Shown here piece by piece: positions 9,129-19,428 of a stretch of DNA of 64,000 nucleotides. Position 1 is the first letter of the stretch; each line of letters begins with the position of its first letter. The stretch lies in assembly GCF_012396605.1 (NCBI RefSeq), contig NZ_JAAXPW010000008.1, forward strand, positions 1 through 64,000. Reading direction: 5' to 3'. The DNA comes from Ureibacillus thermosphaericus. GTDB lineage: Bacteria; Bacillota; Bacilli; Bacillales_A; Planococcaceae. The position numbers were made by a program, and so were the translations under genes. The notes under the pieces are model-generated. The model was not told where the DNA came from and made no database searches. It saw only the letters and a list, made by a program, of their open reading frames with translations.

Positions 9129-9347
9129 ATGGCAAACTTAACGTTTGAAAATGCAACATTAAAAATCGTTTATGAGACGGGGATTGATGAATATGGTGAT
9201 GTTGTCTACTCTTCTAGATCTTACAAAAATGTGCGCTCGAATGTAACAGCAGAACAATTAGCAGCTGTTGTACAAGCATTCATTCAACTATCCAATTATC
9301 CAGTCGTTCATGCAACTTTGTCTACAACAGAAAAAATCGATTTATAA
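9129..9347 (+). CDS. DUF1659 small protein
   Basis: A 72-residue protein of the DUF1659 family, recognizable by YKNVRSNVTAEQLAAVVQAFIQLS in its second half. It is always tiny and typically sits with a DUF2922 and a YvrJ protein, as it does here. It has no signal peptide or catalytic motif. The function is unknown. Confidence 0.8.
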   Translation: MANLTFENATLKIVYETGIDEYGDVVYSSRSYKNVRSNVTAEQLAAVVQAFIQLSNYPVVHATLSTTEKIDL

Positions 9348-9365
9348 TGAAGGAGGTAACATGTC

Positions 9366-9578
9366 ATGACATCAGTGCTTGAAATGAAATTTGAGGCAGC
9401 TAATGGAAAGATTTTAACCCTCTCATTGAACGACCCAAAACCAAATTTAACTTCAACAGATGTATCCAATGCTATGCAAATGATAATTAATCAAGATGTT
9501 TTTCATTTGGATGGAGCACCACTTGCGGGCGTTAAACAAGCACGGCTGATTGATAAAACGATAACAGATATTCTTTAA
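9366..9578 (+). CDS. DUF2922 small protein
   Basis: A 70-residue DUF2922 protein with the family's MKFEAANGKILTLSLNDPKP opening and a central TDVSNAMQMIINQDVF helix. It lies 18 bases after the DUF1659 gene, so the two are co-transcribed. Function unknown; the pair resembles two halves of one beta-alpha fold and may form a complex. Confidence 0.8.
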   Translation: MTSVLEMKFEAANGKILTLSLNDPKPNLTSTDVSNAMQMIINQDVFHLDGAPLAGVKQARLIDKTITDIL

Positions 9579-9586
9579 TTTTCATG

Positions 9587-9627
9587 AAAATCGGCAAAGT
9601 CCTTACTGGATTTTGTCGATTTTTCTA
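9587..9627 (+). terminator. Terminator after DUF2922 gene
   Basis: An imperfect stem, AAATCGGCAAAGTCC with GGATTTTGTCGATTT, and a T-tract. It may let only part of the transcript through to the YvrJ gene downstream. Confidence 0.75.
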
Positions 9628-9657
9628 ATCAATATATTAAAAAAGGGGATTATATAG

Positions 9658-9810
9658 ATGGAACAATGGATCACATTAATTCAAGAACTTGGTTTTCCTA
9701 TTATCATTTCTTTTTATTTGTTACATCGAATCGAAGCTAAGCTTGAAGCCATTTATTCTGTTCTCGTATCATTGAAAAACATCAATGGGGAAAAAGTATT
9801 TGAACGATAG
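9658..9810 (+). CDS. YvrJ-family small membrane protein
   Basis: A 50-residue protein starting MEQWITLIQELGFPI, with one membrane span (about residues 12-24) and a short charged tail RIEAKLEAIYSVLVSL. This matches the YvrJ family, which regularly follows DUF1659 and DUF2922 genes. RBS AAAAAGGGGAT lies 8 bases before ATG. Function unknown; the topology resembles small holin-like or BhlA-like peptides. Confidence 0.8.
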   Translation: MEQWITLIQELGFPIIISFYLLHRIEAKLEAIYSVLVSLKNINGEKVFER

Positions 9811-9922
9811 AAAGTGAAAAATATTTCACAAATTTGTTAAAAACCTTTCAAGCGGAAAAGCTTTTACTATTATACTACTTTCCTATATGATAAACATAGT
9901 ATTCCAAGGGAGTTGAGGCTTT

Positions 9923-10558
9923 ATGAAGATTATAAAAAAAAGGAATTTTATTATTATTTCTATCATGTTGATTGTTAGTATAGTGTTAAGTGCTTGTAGC
10001 AATTATAATTTTAAACCGACAATCGAGTACCAAATTGAAGATTTTAAGATGATTGACCATCGAGGAGAAACTGTTACATTAGACAGCTTAAAGGGACAAC
10101 CTTGGATTGCTATGTTTATTTTTACAAATTGTAACACGATTTGTCAGCCAATGACGTTAAATATGTCAATCGTACAAGAAAAATTAAAAGAAAAAGGATT
10201 AGAGGACTATAAAATCGTTGGGTTTTCAGTAGACCCAGCAAGAGACACTCCTGAAGTGCTTTCGAAGTATTTAAAATTCTTTACTGTACCCGATGAATCA
10301 AAATGGCATTTACTAACTGGTTATGATCAAAAATTCATCGAGCAATTTGCATTAAAATCGTTTAAAACTCTAGTAAAAATGCCTGAAGACGGCGATCAAG
10401 TAATCCATGGTTCCTCATTTTATTTGGTTGATGAAAATGGTGTAGCTGTAAAATTATATTCAGGTTATTCAGAAGAGGAAAATTCCGGTCAAGCTGTCCC
10501 ATATGATGAAATAGCAATCGACATTGAGACACTAATTAACAACATGAAAAAGAAGTAA
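9923..10558 (+). CDS. Sco1/SenC/PrrC-family lipoprotein
   Basis: A 211-residue membrane-anchored thioredoxin-fold protein. The N-terminus is a lipoprotein signal (LSAC lipobox, Cys near residue 25). The metal/redox motif CNTICQP (CxxxC) lies near residues 73-79, and the distal His in VIHGSSFY near 162 completes the Cu site of Sco proteins. Members deliver copper to the CuA centre of cytochrome c oxidase; B. subtilis YpmQ is the counterpart. Monocistronic, with a downstream terminator. Confidence 0.9.
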   Translation: MKIIKKRNFIIISIMLIVSIVLSACSNYNFKPTIEYQIEDFKMIDHRGETVTLDSLKGQPWIAMFIFTNCNTICQPMTLNMSIVQEKLKEKGLEDYKIVGFSVDPARDTPEVLSKYLKFFTVPDESKWHLLTGYDQKFIEQFALKSFKTLVKMPEDGDQVIHGSSFYLVDENGVAVKLYSGYSEEENSGQAVPYDEIAIDIETLINNMKKK

Positions 10559-10616
10559 TTAAAATTAACCATTAAAAACTCTTGAAAAATTATCTTACGC
10601 ACAAAACAGATAAAGA

Positions 10617-10668
10617 AAACCGAACTATTCCGCATCATTTTTTCAAGAATTGAATAGTTCGGTTTTTT
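10617..10668. terminator. Bidirectional terminator
   Basis: A 14-15 bp stem, AAAACCGAACTATTC with its complement, a 21-base loop, and T/A runs on both sides. It serves the Sco-like gene from the left and the leftward MetI-like gene from the right. Confidence 0.85.
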
Positions 10669-10681
10669 GTTGAGCAAAAAT

Positions 10682-11788
10682 TTATTGTTCTTCTCTTAAT
10701 TGATTAAATACTTGTTTTAAATCTGCAATAATATCTTCTGCATTTTCTAAACCTACGGAAAAACGTAGCAAACAATCATCAACTCCTCGAGCAACACGCT
10801 CTTCATAAGGAATGTCAGCATGTGTTTGGGTAGCAGGGTAAGTAATAAAGCTTTCTGGACCACCTAAACTCTCAGCAAAAGTAATCAGCTTCATTTTTTT
10901 TAAAAAAGGATTCACTAAATCCGATTTTTGTAATTTAAATGAAAGCATTCCGCCTTTACCTGTATATAACACATCCGTTACTAAAGGTTCTTCTTTCAAA
11001 AATTTAACGACTCTTTTTGCGTTTTCATCATGTTGTTTCATTCGTAGATGTAGTGTTTTTAATCCACGTATTACTAACCAACTATCAAAAGGAGAAAGTA
11101 CAAGACCCATACTATTTTGATTATATGCTAATTTTTCGCTTAACTCTTTTCCTTTTGAAACAACAAGACCAGCTAATGTATCATTATGTCCAGCAATATA
11201 TTTTGTACCACTATGCATTACTATATCGGCACCATGTTCTATTGGGCGTTGAAAATAAGGCGAGTAGAACGTATTATCAACAATAAACATTAAATTATGT
11301 TTTTTACAAATTTGATTAAAGTAATCTAAATCAAATTCAATCATTAGTGGATTTGTAGGAGTTTCAAGGAAAATGGCTTTTGTTTTTTCATTAATCAACT
11401 CTTCTACTTGTTCCGCATTAGAAAAATAAACAGGTCGAATATTATACAACTCGTTATATGATTTCAATAAACGATAAGTGCCTCCATACACATCTTCCGG
11501 CAAAATGATTTCATCACCAGGTTTAAATATTGAAAGTATTAATTGGATAGCGGCCATTCCGGAACTACAGGCAAATCCTGCATCTCCACCTTCCAATTCT
11601 GCAATTCCATTTTCTAAAATTTCCCGAGTTGGATTTTTTGTGCGAATATAATCATAACCTGTTGATTCTCCAATCCCGGTGTGTTTGTATGCTGTAGATA
11701 GATAGATTGGGGGATTTACAGCTCCAGTTCTAGGGTCACTTTGATTTCCTAATTGAACTAATTTTGTTTCGATTGAATTTTTCGTCAT
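10682..11788 (-). CDS. metI: Cystathionine gamma-synthase/O-acetylhomoserine thiolyase (MetI-like)
   Basis: A 368-residue PLP-dependent trans-sulfuration enzyme. Landmarks: the SSGMAAIQ phosphate-binding loop near residue 75, IVDNTFYSPYFQRP with the PLP-stacking region near 175, and the Schiff-base Lys in HSGTKYIAGHND near 197. Sequence and length fit B. subtilis MetI, which makes cystathionine or homocysteine in methionine synthesis; a cystathionine gamma-lyase role cannot be excluded. Unlike the B. subtilis gene it is not followed by metC, and I see no SAM riboswitch upstream. ATG 11788 is preferred over a GTG at 11797 that abuts the Shine-Dalgarno sequence. Confidence 0.85.
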   Translation of the reverse strand: MTKNSIETKLVQLGNQSDPRTGAVNPPIYLSTAYKHTGIGESTGYDYIRTKNPTREILENGIAELEGGDAGFACSSGMAAIQLILSIFKPGDEIILPEDVYGGTYRLLKSYNELYNIRPVYFSNAEQVEELINEKTKAIFLETPTNPLMIEFDLDYFNQICKKHNLMFIVDNTFYSPYFQRPIEHGADIVMHSGTKYIAGHNDTLAGLVVSKGKELSEKLAYNQNSMGLVLSPFDSWLVIRGLKTLHLRMKQHDENAKRVVKFLKEEPLVTDVLYTGKGGMLSFKLQKSDLVNPFLKKMKLITFAESLGGPESFITYPATQTHADIPYEERVARGVDDCLLRFSVGLENAEDIIADLKQVFNQLREEQ

Positions 11789-12046
11789 GTCTGTCACTCT
11801 TTCCTTGAAAATACTAAATAATTTTAGTTATCTAACAATTTAACATGGTCTAAATTTAAAAACAATAGTTTCAGAAATTAACATGATTTTTCTTAGTTAT
11901 TTAATAGAATTAATTAAATATTTATAAATTTGTTTTCTAACTTTCATCAAACTTTAATGGTTTTTTAAAATTAATTTTTATTATATTTTTAGGATATAAT
12001 CATTATTTAGGGGAGAAAAAACAACATTATGATTTAGGGGGAAATT

Positions 12047-12754
12047 ATGTCGAAAAAGAAGAAAAAGAAAAGAACATTAATAAGCCCCGGAATGAAGCTA
12101 TTCCTCATTATATTACTCATTCCTGCATCTATAATCATATATTCCATTGCATATTTAGCTTGGGAAGATTTAAAATCACTATCTTTATTTAATTCTAATG
12201 AAACAACTGAAATTGAAAAAATACAAGAGGACTTTGATTTAAAAATTCCAGCAGAATATATACCAATTTATATGAAAGCCGGTGAACAATATAATGTTCC
12301 TTGGACATTACTTGCTGCACATCATCGAGTTGAAACGAGATTTTCAACAATGAACACATTAATTTCACCCGTAGGAGCAGAAGGCCATATGCAATTTATG
12401 CCATGTACATTTGTAGGATGGAGTCATCCAACTTGTGATGGACTTGGGAAGGGAAATATTCCGGAATCAGAAAAAACCGATCCGAAAGTCATAGAAAAAT
12501 ATGGCGGCTATGGAGTTGATGCAAACGGGGATGGGGTGGCAGATCCATTTGATATTGAAGATGCAATATTTAGTGCTGCCAATTTTTTATCTCAAGCCGG
12601 GGTAAGGGAAGGGAAAATGGAAAAAGCGATTTATCATTATAACCATAGCAATGATTATGTGAAGAAAATTTTATATTATTATGAGCAATATGAGCGTGTT
12701 AGTCCTCTTTTAGAAAAAGAAGTGATAACAGCCACAAATAGTAATTCAAGCTAA
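12047..12754 (+). CDS. Membrane-anchored lytic transglycosylase (lysozyme-like fold)
   Basis: A 235-residue protein with a basic N-terminus (several Lys in a row), one membrane span at about residues 17-38, and an extracellular lysozyme-like domain. The candidate catalytic Glu is in AHHRVETRFS near residue 107, followed by the SPVGAEGHMQFMP motif (typically SxxGAxGLMQ in transglycosylases) and a DANGDGVADPFD acidic loop, likely calcium-binding. The C-terminal NHSNDYVKKIL matches the YNxxxxYV motif. It probably cleaves peptidoglycan. Monocistronic. Confidence 0.85.
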   Translation: MSKKKKKKRTLISPGMKLFLIILLIPASIIIYSIAYLAWEDLKSLSLFNSNETTEIEKIQEDFDLKIPAEYIPIYMKAGEQYNVPWTLLAAHHRVETRFSTMNTLISPVGAEGHMQFMPCTFVGWSHPTCDGLGKGNIPESEKTDPKVIEKYGGYGVDANGDGVADPFDIEDAIFSAANFLSQAGVREGKMEKAIYHYNHSNDYVKKILYYYEQYERVSPLLEKEVITATNSNSS

Positions 12755-12769
12755 AAAAGTGGTCCATAG

Positions 12770-12805
12770 TAAAATGATCATCCCTGTATTGGATGATCAT
12801 TTTAC
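12770..12805. terminator. Bidirectional terminator
   Basis: Perfect 14-bp stem TAAAATGATCATCC and complement around a 7-base loop, between the convergent transglycosylase and GlsB-like genes. Confidence 0.9.
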
Positions 12806-12820
12806 AAGTGAATCAGTATT

Positions 12821-13078
12821 TTAATCCGTCGCTTTTCTAAACCCTTTCATGATTAAACTTACAATAAATACTAATACAACGGATCCAATCAAAGCTGGAA
12901 ATACATAAAAGTTTGAAACTTCCCAGCCCCAGTTTCCTAAAAATGCACTACCGATCCATGATCCAACAATGCCGGCTACAATATTTCCGATAATACCACC
13001 AGGGATATCTTTGCCGACAATAACCCCAGCCAGCCATCCAATTACTCCACCAATAACTAAATACCAAATAAAATTCAT
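12821..13078 (-). CDS. GlsB/YeaQ/YmgE-family membrane protein
   Basis: An 85-residue protein with three membrane segments and the family's glycine-rich signature GGVIGWLAGVIVGKD ... GGIIGNIVAGIVGSWIG. The historic name is 'transglycosylase-associated protein', but the role is unknown; members are often stress-induced. ATG 13078 is selected because AAAGGAG sits 11 bases upstream; a GTG at 13090 directly abuts that site. Confidence 0.85.
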   Translation of the reverse strand: MNFIWYLVIGGVIGWLAGVIVGKDIPGGIIGNIVAGIVGSWIGSAFLGNWGWEVSNFYVFPALIGSVVLVFIVSLIMKGFRKATD

Positions 13079-13267
13079 GAATAATTCCACTCCTTTTATG
13101 ATGCATCTTCATTATGTTAGTGTGCTCAAATGCTTTTGAGATATGCAAACAAACTAGTCTAAATGAAATAACGAAAAAATATTTTTTGAATATTTTGCAA
13201 AATGATGAAAAATGTCATATAATGTTCACAAAGAAGACAAAATTAACGGGGGATGGGGTGGATCTAT

Positions 13268-13375
13268 ATGAATATGACAAGAAATTTAGATCGACAGGGG
13301 ATTATATTTGCTATCATTCACACAATCGTATTTTTCAATTTAGCAATCGATTTTGCGATTGTTCCAATAGGTTAA
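13268..13375 (+). CDS. Small predicted membrane peptide (35 aa)
   Basis: An ORF too short for usual gene calling. GGGGTGG lies 6 bases before ATG. The peptide begins MNMTRNLDRQGII and continues as one hydrophobic helix with two buried Asp/Asn positions (FAIIHTIVFFNLAIDFAIVPIG). It precedes a terminated non-coding stretch. No family is recognized; it could be a stress peptide or a leader. Confidence 0.45.
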   Translation: MNMTRNLDRQGIIFAIIHTIVFFNLAIDFAIVPIG

Positions 13376-13552
13376 TAGAAAAGGGAGGAGTCTGAAAAGT
13401 CTTTTGAGGCACTTCCCCTTCGTCTGGTGCTAACGCTTTCATGATGAGGGATAGTTGGATGTGACGACCACAAGAGCAAAAAAACATTAAAATATTGATT
13501 TGATTATTTAAACCTGACCAATAAGTTAACTTATTGGTCGGGTCTTTTTTTG
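13376..13552 (+). terminator. Untranslated tail and strong terminator
   Basis: Bases 13514-13545 form a 10-bp stem GACCAATAAG/CTTATTGGTC with a TTAA loop and a run of seven T's. The preceding ~130 bases have no convincing ORF and may be the 3' part of the small-peptide transcript or a small RNA. Confidence 0.7.
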
Positions 13553-13713
13553 TTTTTCATTGAAGAAGTTCTATTTACACCACTTTTCACGAATTACTCA
13601 AAATGAAATCCGATTATTATTCCCAATAATAATTGTTGGATCTAAAAAATTTTAATTTTATTAAATTCAGAAAAAAAATGAAAGTATAAGAATAATTCCA
13701 ACAAAACGTAGAA

Positions 13714-13727
13714 AGAAAACGTTTGCA
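13714..13727 (+). promoter_or_regulatory. cre-like CcpA site upstream of ilvD
   Basis: AGAAAACGTTTGCA matches the catabolite-responsive element TGWAANCGNTNWCA at all but two positions. It lies about 50 bases upstream of the ilvD -35 element. In B. subtilis CcpA activates ilv-leu from a cre in a comparable upstream position, so activation here is a reasonable inference. A weaker CodY-like AATTTTTGAAATTTT lies at 13737-13751. Confidence 0.55.
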
Positions 13728-13773
13728 ATAAAATTGAATTTTTGAAATTTTATAAAAAATTTAAAAAATATGG

Positions 13774-13803
13774 TTGACGAAAGGGTCATTTATGTACTAT
13801 TAT
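13774..13803 (+). promoter_or_regulatory. Sigma-A promoter of ilvD
   Basis: TTGACG at 13774-13779 and TATTAT at 13798-13803 (18-base spacer) form a good vegetative promoter. It leaves a roughly 120-base 5' UTR before ilvD. Confidence 0.6.
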
Positions 13804-13932
13804 GACAACAATTTCACCGACACTTTTTCCAAAGAACTTGAACAAATTATTATAATCATTAGTCGGAGAAATGATTATTACCCGTAATCGCTACATTGGA
13901 AATATTAGTATTTGTGAGGGGCGTTTGAGAGT

Positions 13933-15603
13933 ATGAGAAGTGATATGATTAAAGTAGGAGTTGATCGTGCTCCTCACCGTAGCTTGCTATATGCTACGGG
14001 GAAAGTAAAACCTAAAGACTTAGGTAAACCATTTATCGGTGTTTGTAACTCTTACATCGATATTATTCCTGGTCACGTACACTTACGTGAATTTGCTGAA
14101 GAAGTTAAAGAGGCAATCATTGAAGCAGGAGGAATTCCATTTGAATTCAACACAATTGGTGTTGATGATGGAATTGCGATGGGTCATATCGGAATGCGCT
14201 ACTCTTTACCTAGCCGTGAACTCATTGCTGATTCTGCTGAAACAGTGATTAATGCTCACTGGTTTGATGGCGTCTTTTTCATTCCAAACTGTGACAAAAT
14301 CACGCCTGGAATGTTAATGGCTGCAGTTCGCACAAACGTTCCTTCAATATTTGTTTCCGGTGGACCAATGGAAGCGGGAAGAAGTTCTACAGGAAAACAA
14401 CTTTCATTATCTTCAGTATTTGAAGGAGTAGGTGCGTATAAGTCAGGTCAAATGACTGAAGAAGAATTTAAAGATATTGAAATGAATGCTTGCCCAACTT
14501 GCGGATCTTGTTCAGGAATGTTTACGGCAAATTCCATGAACTGTTTAATGGAAATGCTCGGAGTTACTCTTCCCGGCAACGGTACAATCGTTGCTACGAG
14601 TGAACAAAGAAAAGAACTTATTCGTGAAGCAGCAAGACATTTAATTCGCATGATTGAAGAAGATATTCGTCCTCGGGATATTATTACAAAAGAAGCAATT
14701 GACGATGCTTTTGCTTTAGACATGGCTATGGGCGGTTCTACAAATACAGTATTACATACGTTAGCCATTGCTAATGAAGCGGGAATTGATTATAACTTAG
14801 AAGACATTAATAAAATTGCTGAACGTGTTCCATATATTGCAAAAATCATGCCAGCATCCGATATTTCGATGGATGACATCAATAAAGCTGGTGGAGTAAG
14901 TGCCATCATAAACGAATTAACAAAAATCCCTGGCTGCATTCATCCAAATCGTCCTACAGTTGCAGGCAAAACAATAGGTGAACTAGTTCAAGGCTATGAA
15001 ATAACAAATACAAATGTAATTCGAACGAAAGATAACCCATATAGTCCGGTTGGCGGTTTATCAATTCTATATGGAAATCTAGCACCTGAAGGCTCTGTCA
15101 TTAAAGTAGGAGCTGTTGATCCATCAATAAAAGTGTTTACAGGCGAAGCAATTGTTTTTGATTCTCAAGAAGAAGCTTTAGCTGCTATTGATGAAGGCAA
15201 GGTAAGGGAAGGGCATGTTGTAGTTATTCGCTATGAAGGACCAAAAGGTGGTCCTGGTATGCCTGAGATGCTTGCTCCAACTTCTGCTATAGTCGGCAGA
15301 GGACTTGGAACGAAGGTTGCTCTCATTACAGATGGACGATTTAGTGGTGCATCACGTGGTATTTCCATTGGGCATATTTCACCTGAAGCAGCTGAAGGTG
15401 GACCAATTGCTTTAGTTAAAAATGGTGATATAATCGAAATCGATTTACCGAACCGAACAATCAACTTAAAAGTTTCAGAAGAAGAATTAGAAAATCGGCG
15501 TAATCAACTAAAACCATTTGAACCAAAAATTAAATCCGGATGGTTAGCAAGATATTCAAAACTTGTGACAAACGCTTCTAAAGGCGGCATTATGAAAATA
15601 TAA
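13933..15603 (+). CDS. ilvD: Dihydroxy-acid dehydratase
   Basis: A 556-residue enzyme that dehydrates 2,3-dihydroxy-isovalerate and -methylvalerate to the 2-keto acids for valine/leucine and isoleucine. It has the IlvD/Edd family cysteines in [12 protein letters not shown] (near residue 118) and [19 protein letters not shown] (near 187-205), which ligate the Fe-S cluster, and the GRFSGASRG motif near 472. It heads the branched-chain cluster but is separated from ilvB by a T-box leader, so it is expressed from its own promoter at 13774. Confidence 0.97.
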   Translation: MRSDMIKVGVDRAPHRSLLYATGKVKPKDLGKPFIGVCNSYIDIIPGHVHLREFAEEVKEAIIEAGGIPFEFNTIGVDDGIAMGHIGMRYSLPSRELIADSAETVINAHWFDGVFFIPNCDKITPGMLMAAVRTNVPSIFVSGGPMEAGRSSTGKQLSLSSVFEGVGAYKSGQMTEEEFKDIEMNACPTCGSCSGMFTANSMNCLMEMLGVTLPGNGTIVATSEQRKELIREAARHLIRMIEEDIRPRDIITKEAIDDAFALDMAMGGSTNTVLHTLAIANEAGIDYNLEDINKIAERVPYIAKIMPASDISMDDINKAGGVSAIINELTKIPGCIHPNRPTVAGKTIGELVQGYEITNTNVIRTKDNPYSPVGGLSILYGNLAPEGSVIKVGAVDPSIKVFTGEAIVFDSQEEALAAIDEGKVREGHVVVIRYEGPKGGPGMPEMLAPTSAIVGRGLGTKVALITDGRFSGASRGISIGHISPEAAEGGPIALVKNGDIIEIDLPNRTINLKVSEEELENRRNQLKPFEPKIKSGWLARYSKLVTNASKGGIMKI

Positions 15604-15652
15604 TTTTCTTAAAATTGCGATAAATATGAACATTAAAAAATATACAAATAAC

Positions 15653-16000
15653 TGTTTAATTCAATGATGAGGTTAAAGGATATAGAGCATTGTATCTACC
15701 AGAGAGTCGGTATTGGTGGAAGCCGATGATACAACTATATCCGACATCCCCTCGGAGTGAGCTATTAAACGCGTAATGCTATTAGATAGCTCCGGGCACT
15801 ATTTCGTGCACCGTTACCAATGAATAGCTTTCCCATCTAAGTTGCCGTTGAAGATTTATTTCTTCAATGAGATGGGATGTTACAGCTATTCGCAGAGGTA
15901 GCGATTTCGCTACGAAAAAGGGTGGTACCATGAAAAGTCTTTTTCATCCCTTCGCAAAAGGTCTTCTTTTGCGTTGGAGAAAAAGGCTTTTTTATTTTAG
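15653..16000 (+). ncRNA. T-box riboswitch controlling ilvB and downstream genes
   Basis: A complete T-box leader. Stem I is closed by GTTTAAT/ATTAAAC (15654-15660 with 15764-15770), with an inner helix GGATATAG/CTATATCC (15678-15685 with 15735-15742) and an AGAGAG-GGTGGAAGCC distal arm. The likely specifier is ATC (Ile, 15746-15748) in the loop between the helices; a CTC (Leu) at 15751 is the alternative. The T-box AGGGTGGTACCA lies at 15919-15930 and binds uncharged tRNA ends. Bases 15933-15990 form the competing terminator (13-bp outer stem, T-run). Uncharged tRNA should turn on ilvB to leuD. Confidence 0.95.
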
Positions 16001-16026
16001 AGATTTAGAAGGAGGATGTATATACA

Positions 16027-17784
16027 ATGACTGCGAATGCGTCAACAAACGCAAAAATTGATGCCACACCAGCAGAAATGCAAAAAATTGAAAACAAACC
16101 TAAAAATGGTGCAGAAATTTTAATTCAAGCATTGCAAGAGCAAGGTGTTGATATCGTCTTTGGCTATCCAGGTGGTGCAGTTTTACATTTATATGATGCA
16201 ATGTATAAAAATCCGATACGACATATTTTAACTCGTCATGAACAAGGAGCAATCCACGCAGCAGAAGGATATGCGCGTGTTTTAAATAAACCAGGGGTTG
16301 TCATCGCAACAAGCGGTCCAGGTGCAACGAATTTAGTAACAGGAATCACCGATGCGATGATTGATTCCATTCCATTAGTCATTTTTACAGGGCAAGTGGC
16401 AACAAATGTAATTGGTTCTGATGCATTCCAAGAAGCGGATATTATCGGAATTACAACACCAATTACAAAACATAATTATCAAGTCCAAGATGTTAACGAC
16501 ATTCCACGAATTGTAAAAGAAGCTTTTCATATTGCAAACACAGGTAGAAAAGGGCCAGTGCTCATCGACTTGCCAAAAAATATTTCAAACGCAATTTTTG
16601 ATGAATCAAAAGCGAATGTGCCAGATGAAGTTTATTTGCCAGGTTATCAGCCAACTTATAAACCGAATTATTTGCAAATTCAGAAAGCTATTCAAGCAAT
16701 CAGTGAAGCAAAAAAACCAGTTGTTCTTGTTGGAGCAGGGGTACTATTTGCGAACGCTAGTGAAGAACTCGTAGAATTTGTCGAAAAATACAAACTTCCA
16801 GTTGTTACTACGCTACTTGGATTAGGAAGTATTCCGGGCAATCATGAGCTAAATTATGGCATGGGTGGAATGCACGGTGCAGTCGTAGCTAACAATGCTA
16901 TCACGGAGTCAGATTTAATTATTAATATCGGTTCTCGATTTGATGATCGATTAACAGGTGATACATCACGATTTGCTCCGAAAGCAAAAATCATTCATAT
17001 CGATATCGATCCAGCTGAAATTGGCAAAAACATTCGTACAGACATTCCAATTGTTGCTGATGCAAAAGAAGCATTGAAATCTTTATTGAAAAATGATTTT
17101 AAAGCGCCAGATACGGCAGGTTGGATTGACTATTTAAACAATATGAGAACAGAGTATCCATATTGGTATGTGGAAGATGAAAAAGAAATGTTACCACAGC
17201 AAGTAATCGAGATGATTCATACCATTACAAATGGTGATGCTATTGTTACGACAGATGTAGGGCAACACCAAATGTGGACTGCTCAATACTATCTTCAAAA
17301 TCATAGCCATCAATGGGTGACATCTGGCGGCTTAGGAACGATGGGATTCGGTTTCCCAGCTGCTATTGGAGCTCAATTTGCCAAGCCGGATAAAAAAGTA
17401 ATCTCCATCGTCGGAGATGCCGGTTTCCAAATGACAGCCCAAGAACTTGCATTATTAAAAGAATTCAACCTACCAGTAAAGGTAATTATCATAAACAATG
17501 CAGCGCTCGGCATGGTACGTCAATGGCAAGAATTATTCTATGAAAGCCGCTACTCACAAAGTTTAATGCCAGTTCAACCAGACTTTGTTAAACTAGCTGA
17601 AGCCTATGGACTAAAAGGATATTGCATTAGAAATATGGATGAAGCAGAAAAAATCTTAACTGAAGCGATTAATTCCGATGAACCGGTGGTTGTTGATTGC
17701 CGAGTAAAACAATTAGAAAATGTATATCCAATGGTGCCATCGGGTAAGGCGCTTCATGAAATGGTAGGGGTGAAAAGAATTTGA
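16027..17784 (+). CDS. ilvB: Acetolactate synthase large subunit
   Basis: A 585-residue ThDP enzyme condensing pyruvate to acetolactate, or pyruvate with 2-ketobutyrate. Signature features: [14 protein letters not shown] near residue 38, the catalytic Glu in [15 protein letters not shown] near 65, and the ThDP-Mg motif [12 protein letters not shown]...[12 protein letters not shown] near 458-500. The first ~25 residues are a loose extension. RBS GAAGGAGG precedes ATG. It begins the T-box-controlled ilvBNC-leuABCD operon and overlaps ilvN by four bases. Confidence 0.97.
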   Translation: MTANASTNAKIDATPAEMQKIENKPKNGAEILIQALQEQGVDIVFGYPGGAVLHLYDAMYKNPIRHILTRHEQGAIHAAEGYARVLNKPGVVIATSGPGATNLVTGITDAMIDSIPLVIFTGQVATNVIGSDAFQEADIIGITTPITKHNYQVQDVNDIPRIVKEAFHIANTGRKGPVLIDLPKNISNAIFDESKANVPDEVYLPGYQPTYKPNYLQIQKAIQAISEAKKPVVLVGAGVLFANASEELVEFVEKYKLPVVTTLLGLGSIPGNHELNYGMGGMHGAVVANNAITESDLIINIGSRFDDRLTGDTSRFAPKAKIIHIDIDPAEIGKNIRTDIPIVADAKEALKSLLKNDFKAPDTAGWIDYLNNMRTEYPYWYVEDEKEMLPQQVIEMIHTITNGDAIVTTDVGQHQMWTAQYYLQNHSHQWVTSGGLGTMGFGFPAAIGAQFAKPDKKVISIVGDAGFQMTAQELALLKEFNLPVKVIIINNAALGMVRQWQELFYESRYSQSLMPVQPDFVKLAEAYGLKGYCIRNMDEAEKILTEAINSDEPVVVDCRVKQLENVYPMVPSGKALHEMVGVKRI

Positions 17785-18302
17785 AACGAGTAATTACTGT
17801 AAATGTTATCAATCAAAGCGGCGTACTGAACCGCGTAACAGGATTGTTAATGAAAAGACAATTCAATATTGAATCCATTACAGTTGGTCATACAGAACAG
17901 CCAAATATCTCAAAAATGACGCTAGTAGTTAATATTGAAGATGATGTCAAACTGGAACAGCTCATTAAACAATTATCTAAACAAATCGATGTTTTAAAGG
18001 TGAATGACATTACTGACAAAGCGATTGTTCTACGCGAATTGGCACTTGTAAAAGTTGTTTCACCGCCGAATTTAAGGCTGGAAATGAATGCAATTGTTGA
18101 GCCATTTCGACCTCAAATTGTGGATACCTCTAAAAATGTAGTCACATATCAAGTGATTGGACATCCGGATAAAATCGATGCTTTTATCGAACTTGTTCGA
18201 CCATATGGCATCAAAGAATTAACTCGAACAGGTGTTACTGCTACAGTACGAGAAGTACAACAAAACTTCTATGATCAACCAACCCTTTCACTTTTAAAAT
18301 AA
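17781..18302 (+). CDS. ilvN: Acetolactate synthase small (regulatory) subunit
   Basis: A 173-residue regulatory subunit with an N-terminal ACT domain ([27 protein letters not shown], residues 5-31) that binds valine for feedback inhibition, and a C-terminal ACT-like domain (from about 80). It starts with TTG overlapping the ilvB stop (TTGA), which ensures coupled translation with its partner. Also called ilvH in B. subtilis. Confidence 0.95.
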   Translation: MKRVITVNVINQSGVLNRVTGLLMKRQFNIESITVGHTEQPNISKMTLVVNIEDDVKLEQLIKQLSKQIDVLKVNDITDKAIVLRELALVKVVSPPNLRLEMNAIVEPFRPQIVDTSKNVVTYQVIGHPDKIDAFIELVRPYGIKELTRTGVTATVREVQQNFYDQPTLSLLK

Positions 18303-18402
18303 AGCGAATAAAGTGGTCTTAACGTCACAATGCAAAGTTAGTTTTCAGAACTATCTTTGACATTGAAATAATATAAATCTTTTGAAAATTAACAATTATT
18401 AG

Positions 18403-19427
<1,025 letters not shown>

Positions 19428-19428
<1 letters not shown>

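Noticed and set aside
11789-12046. SAM riboswitch ahead of metI
   Set aside because: I looked for S-box core motifs upstream of metI and found none; only AT-rich sequence is visible.
13114-13395. A 93-codon rightward ORF over the small-peptide region
   Set aside because: No ribosome site and Cys/Asn-rich implausible composition; the 35-codon frame with GGGGTGG is preferred.
16532-16774. ORF inside ilvB in another frame
   Set aside because: Shadow of a conserved enzyme gene; no start signal.
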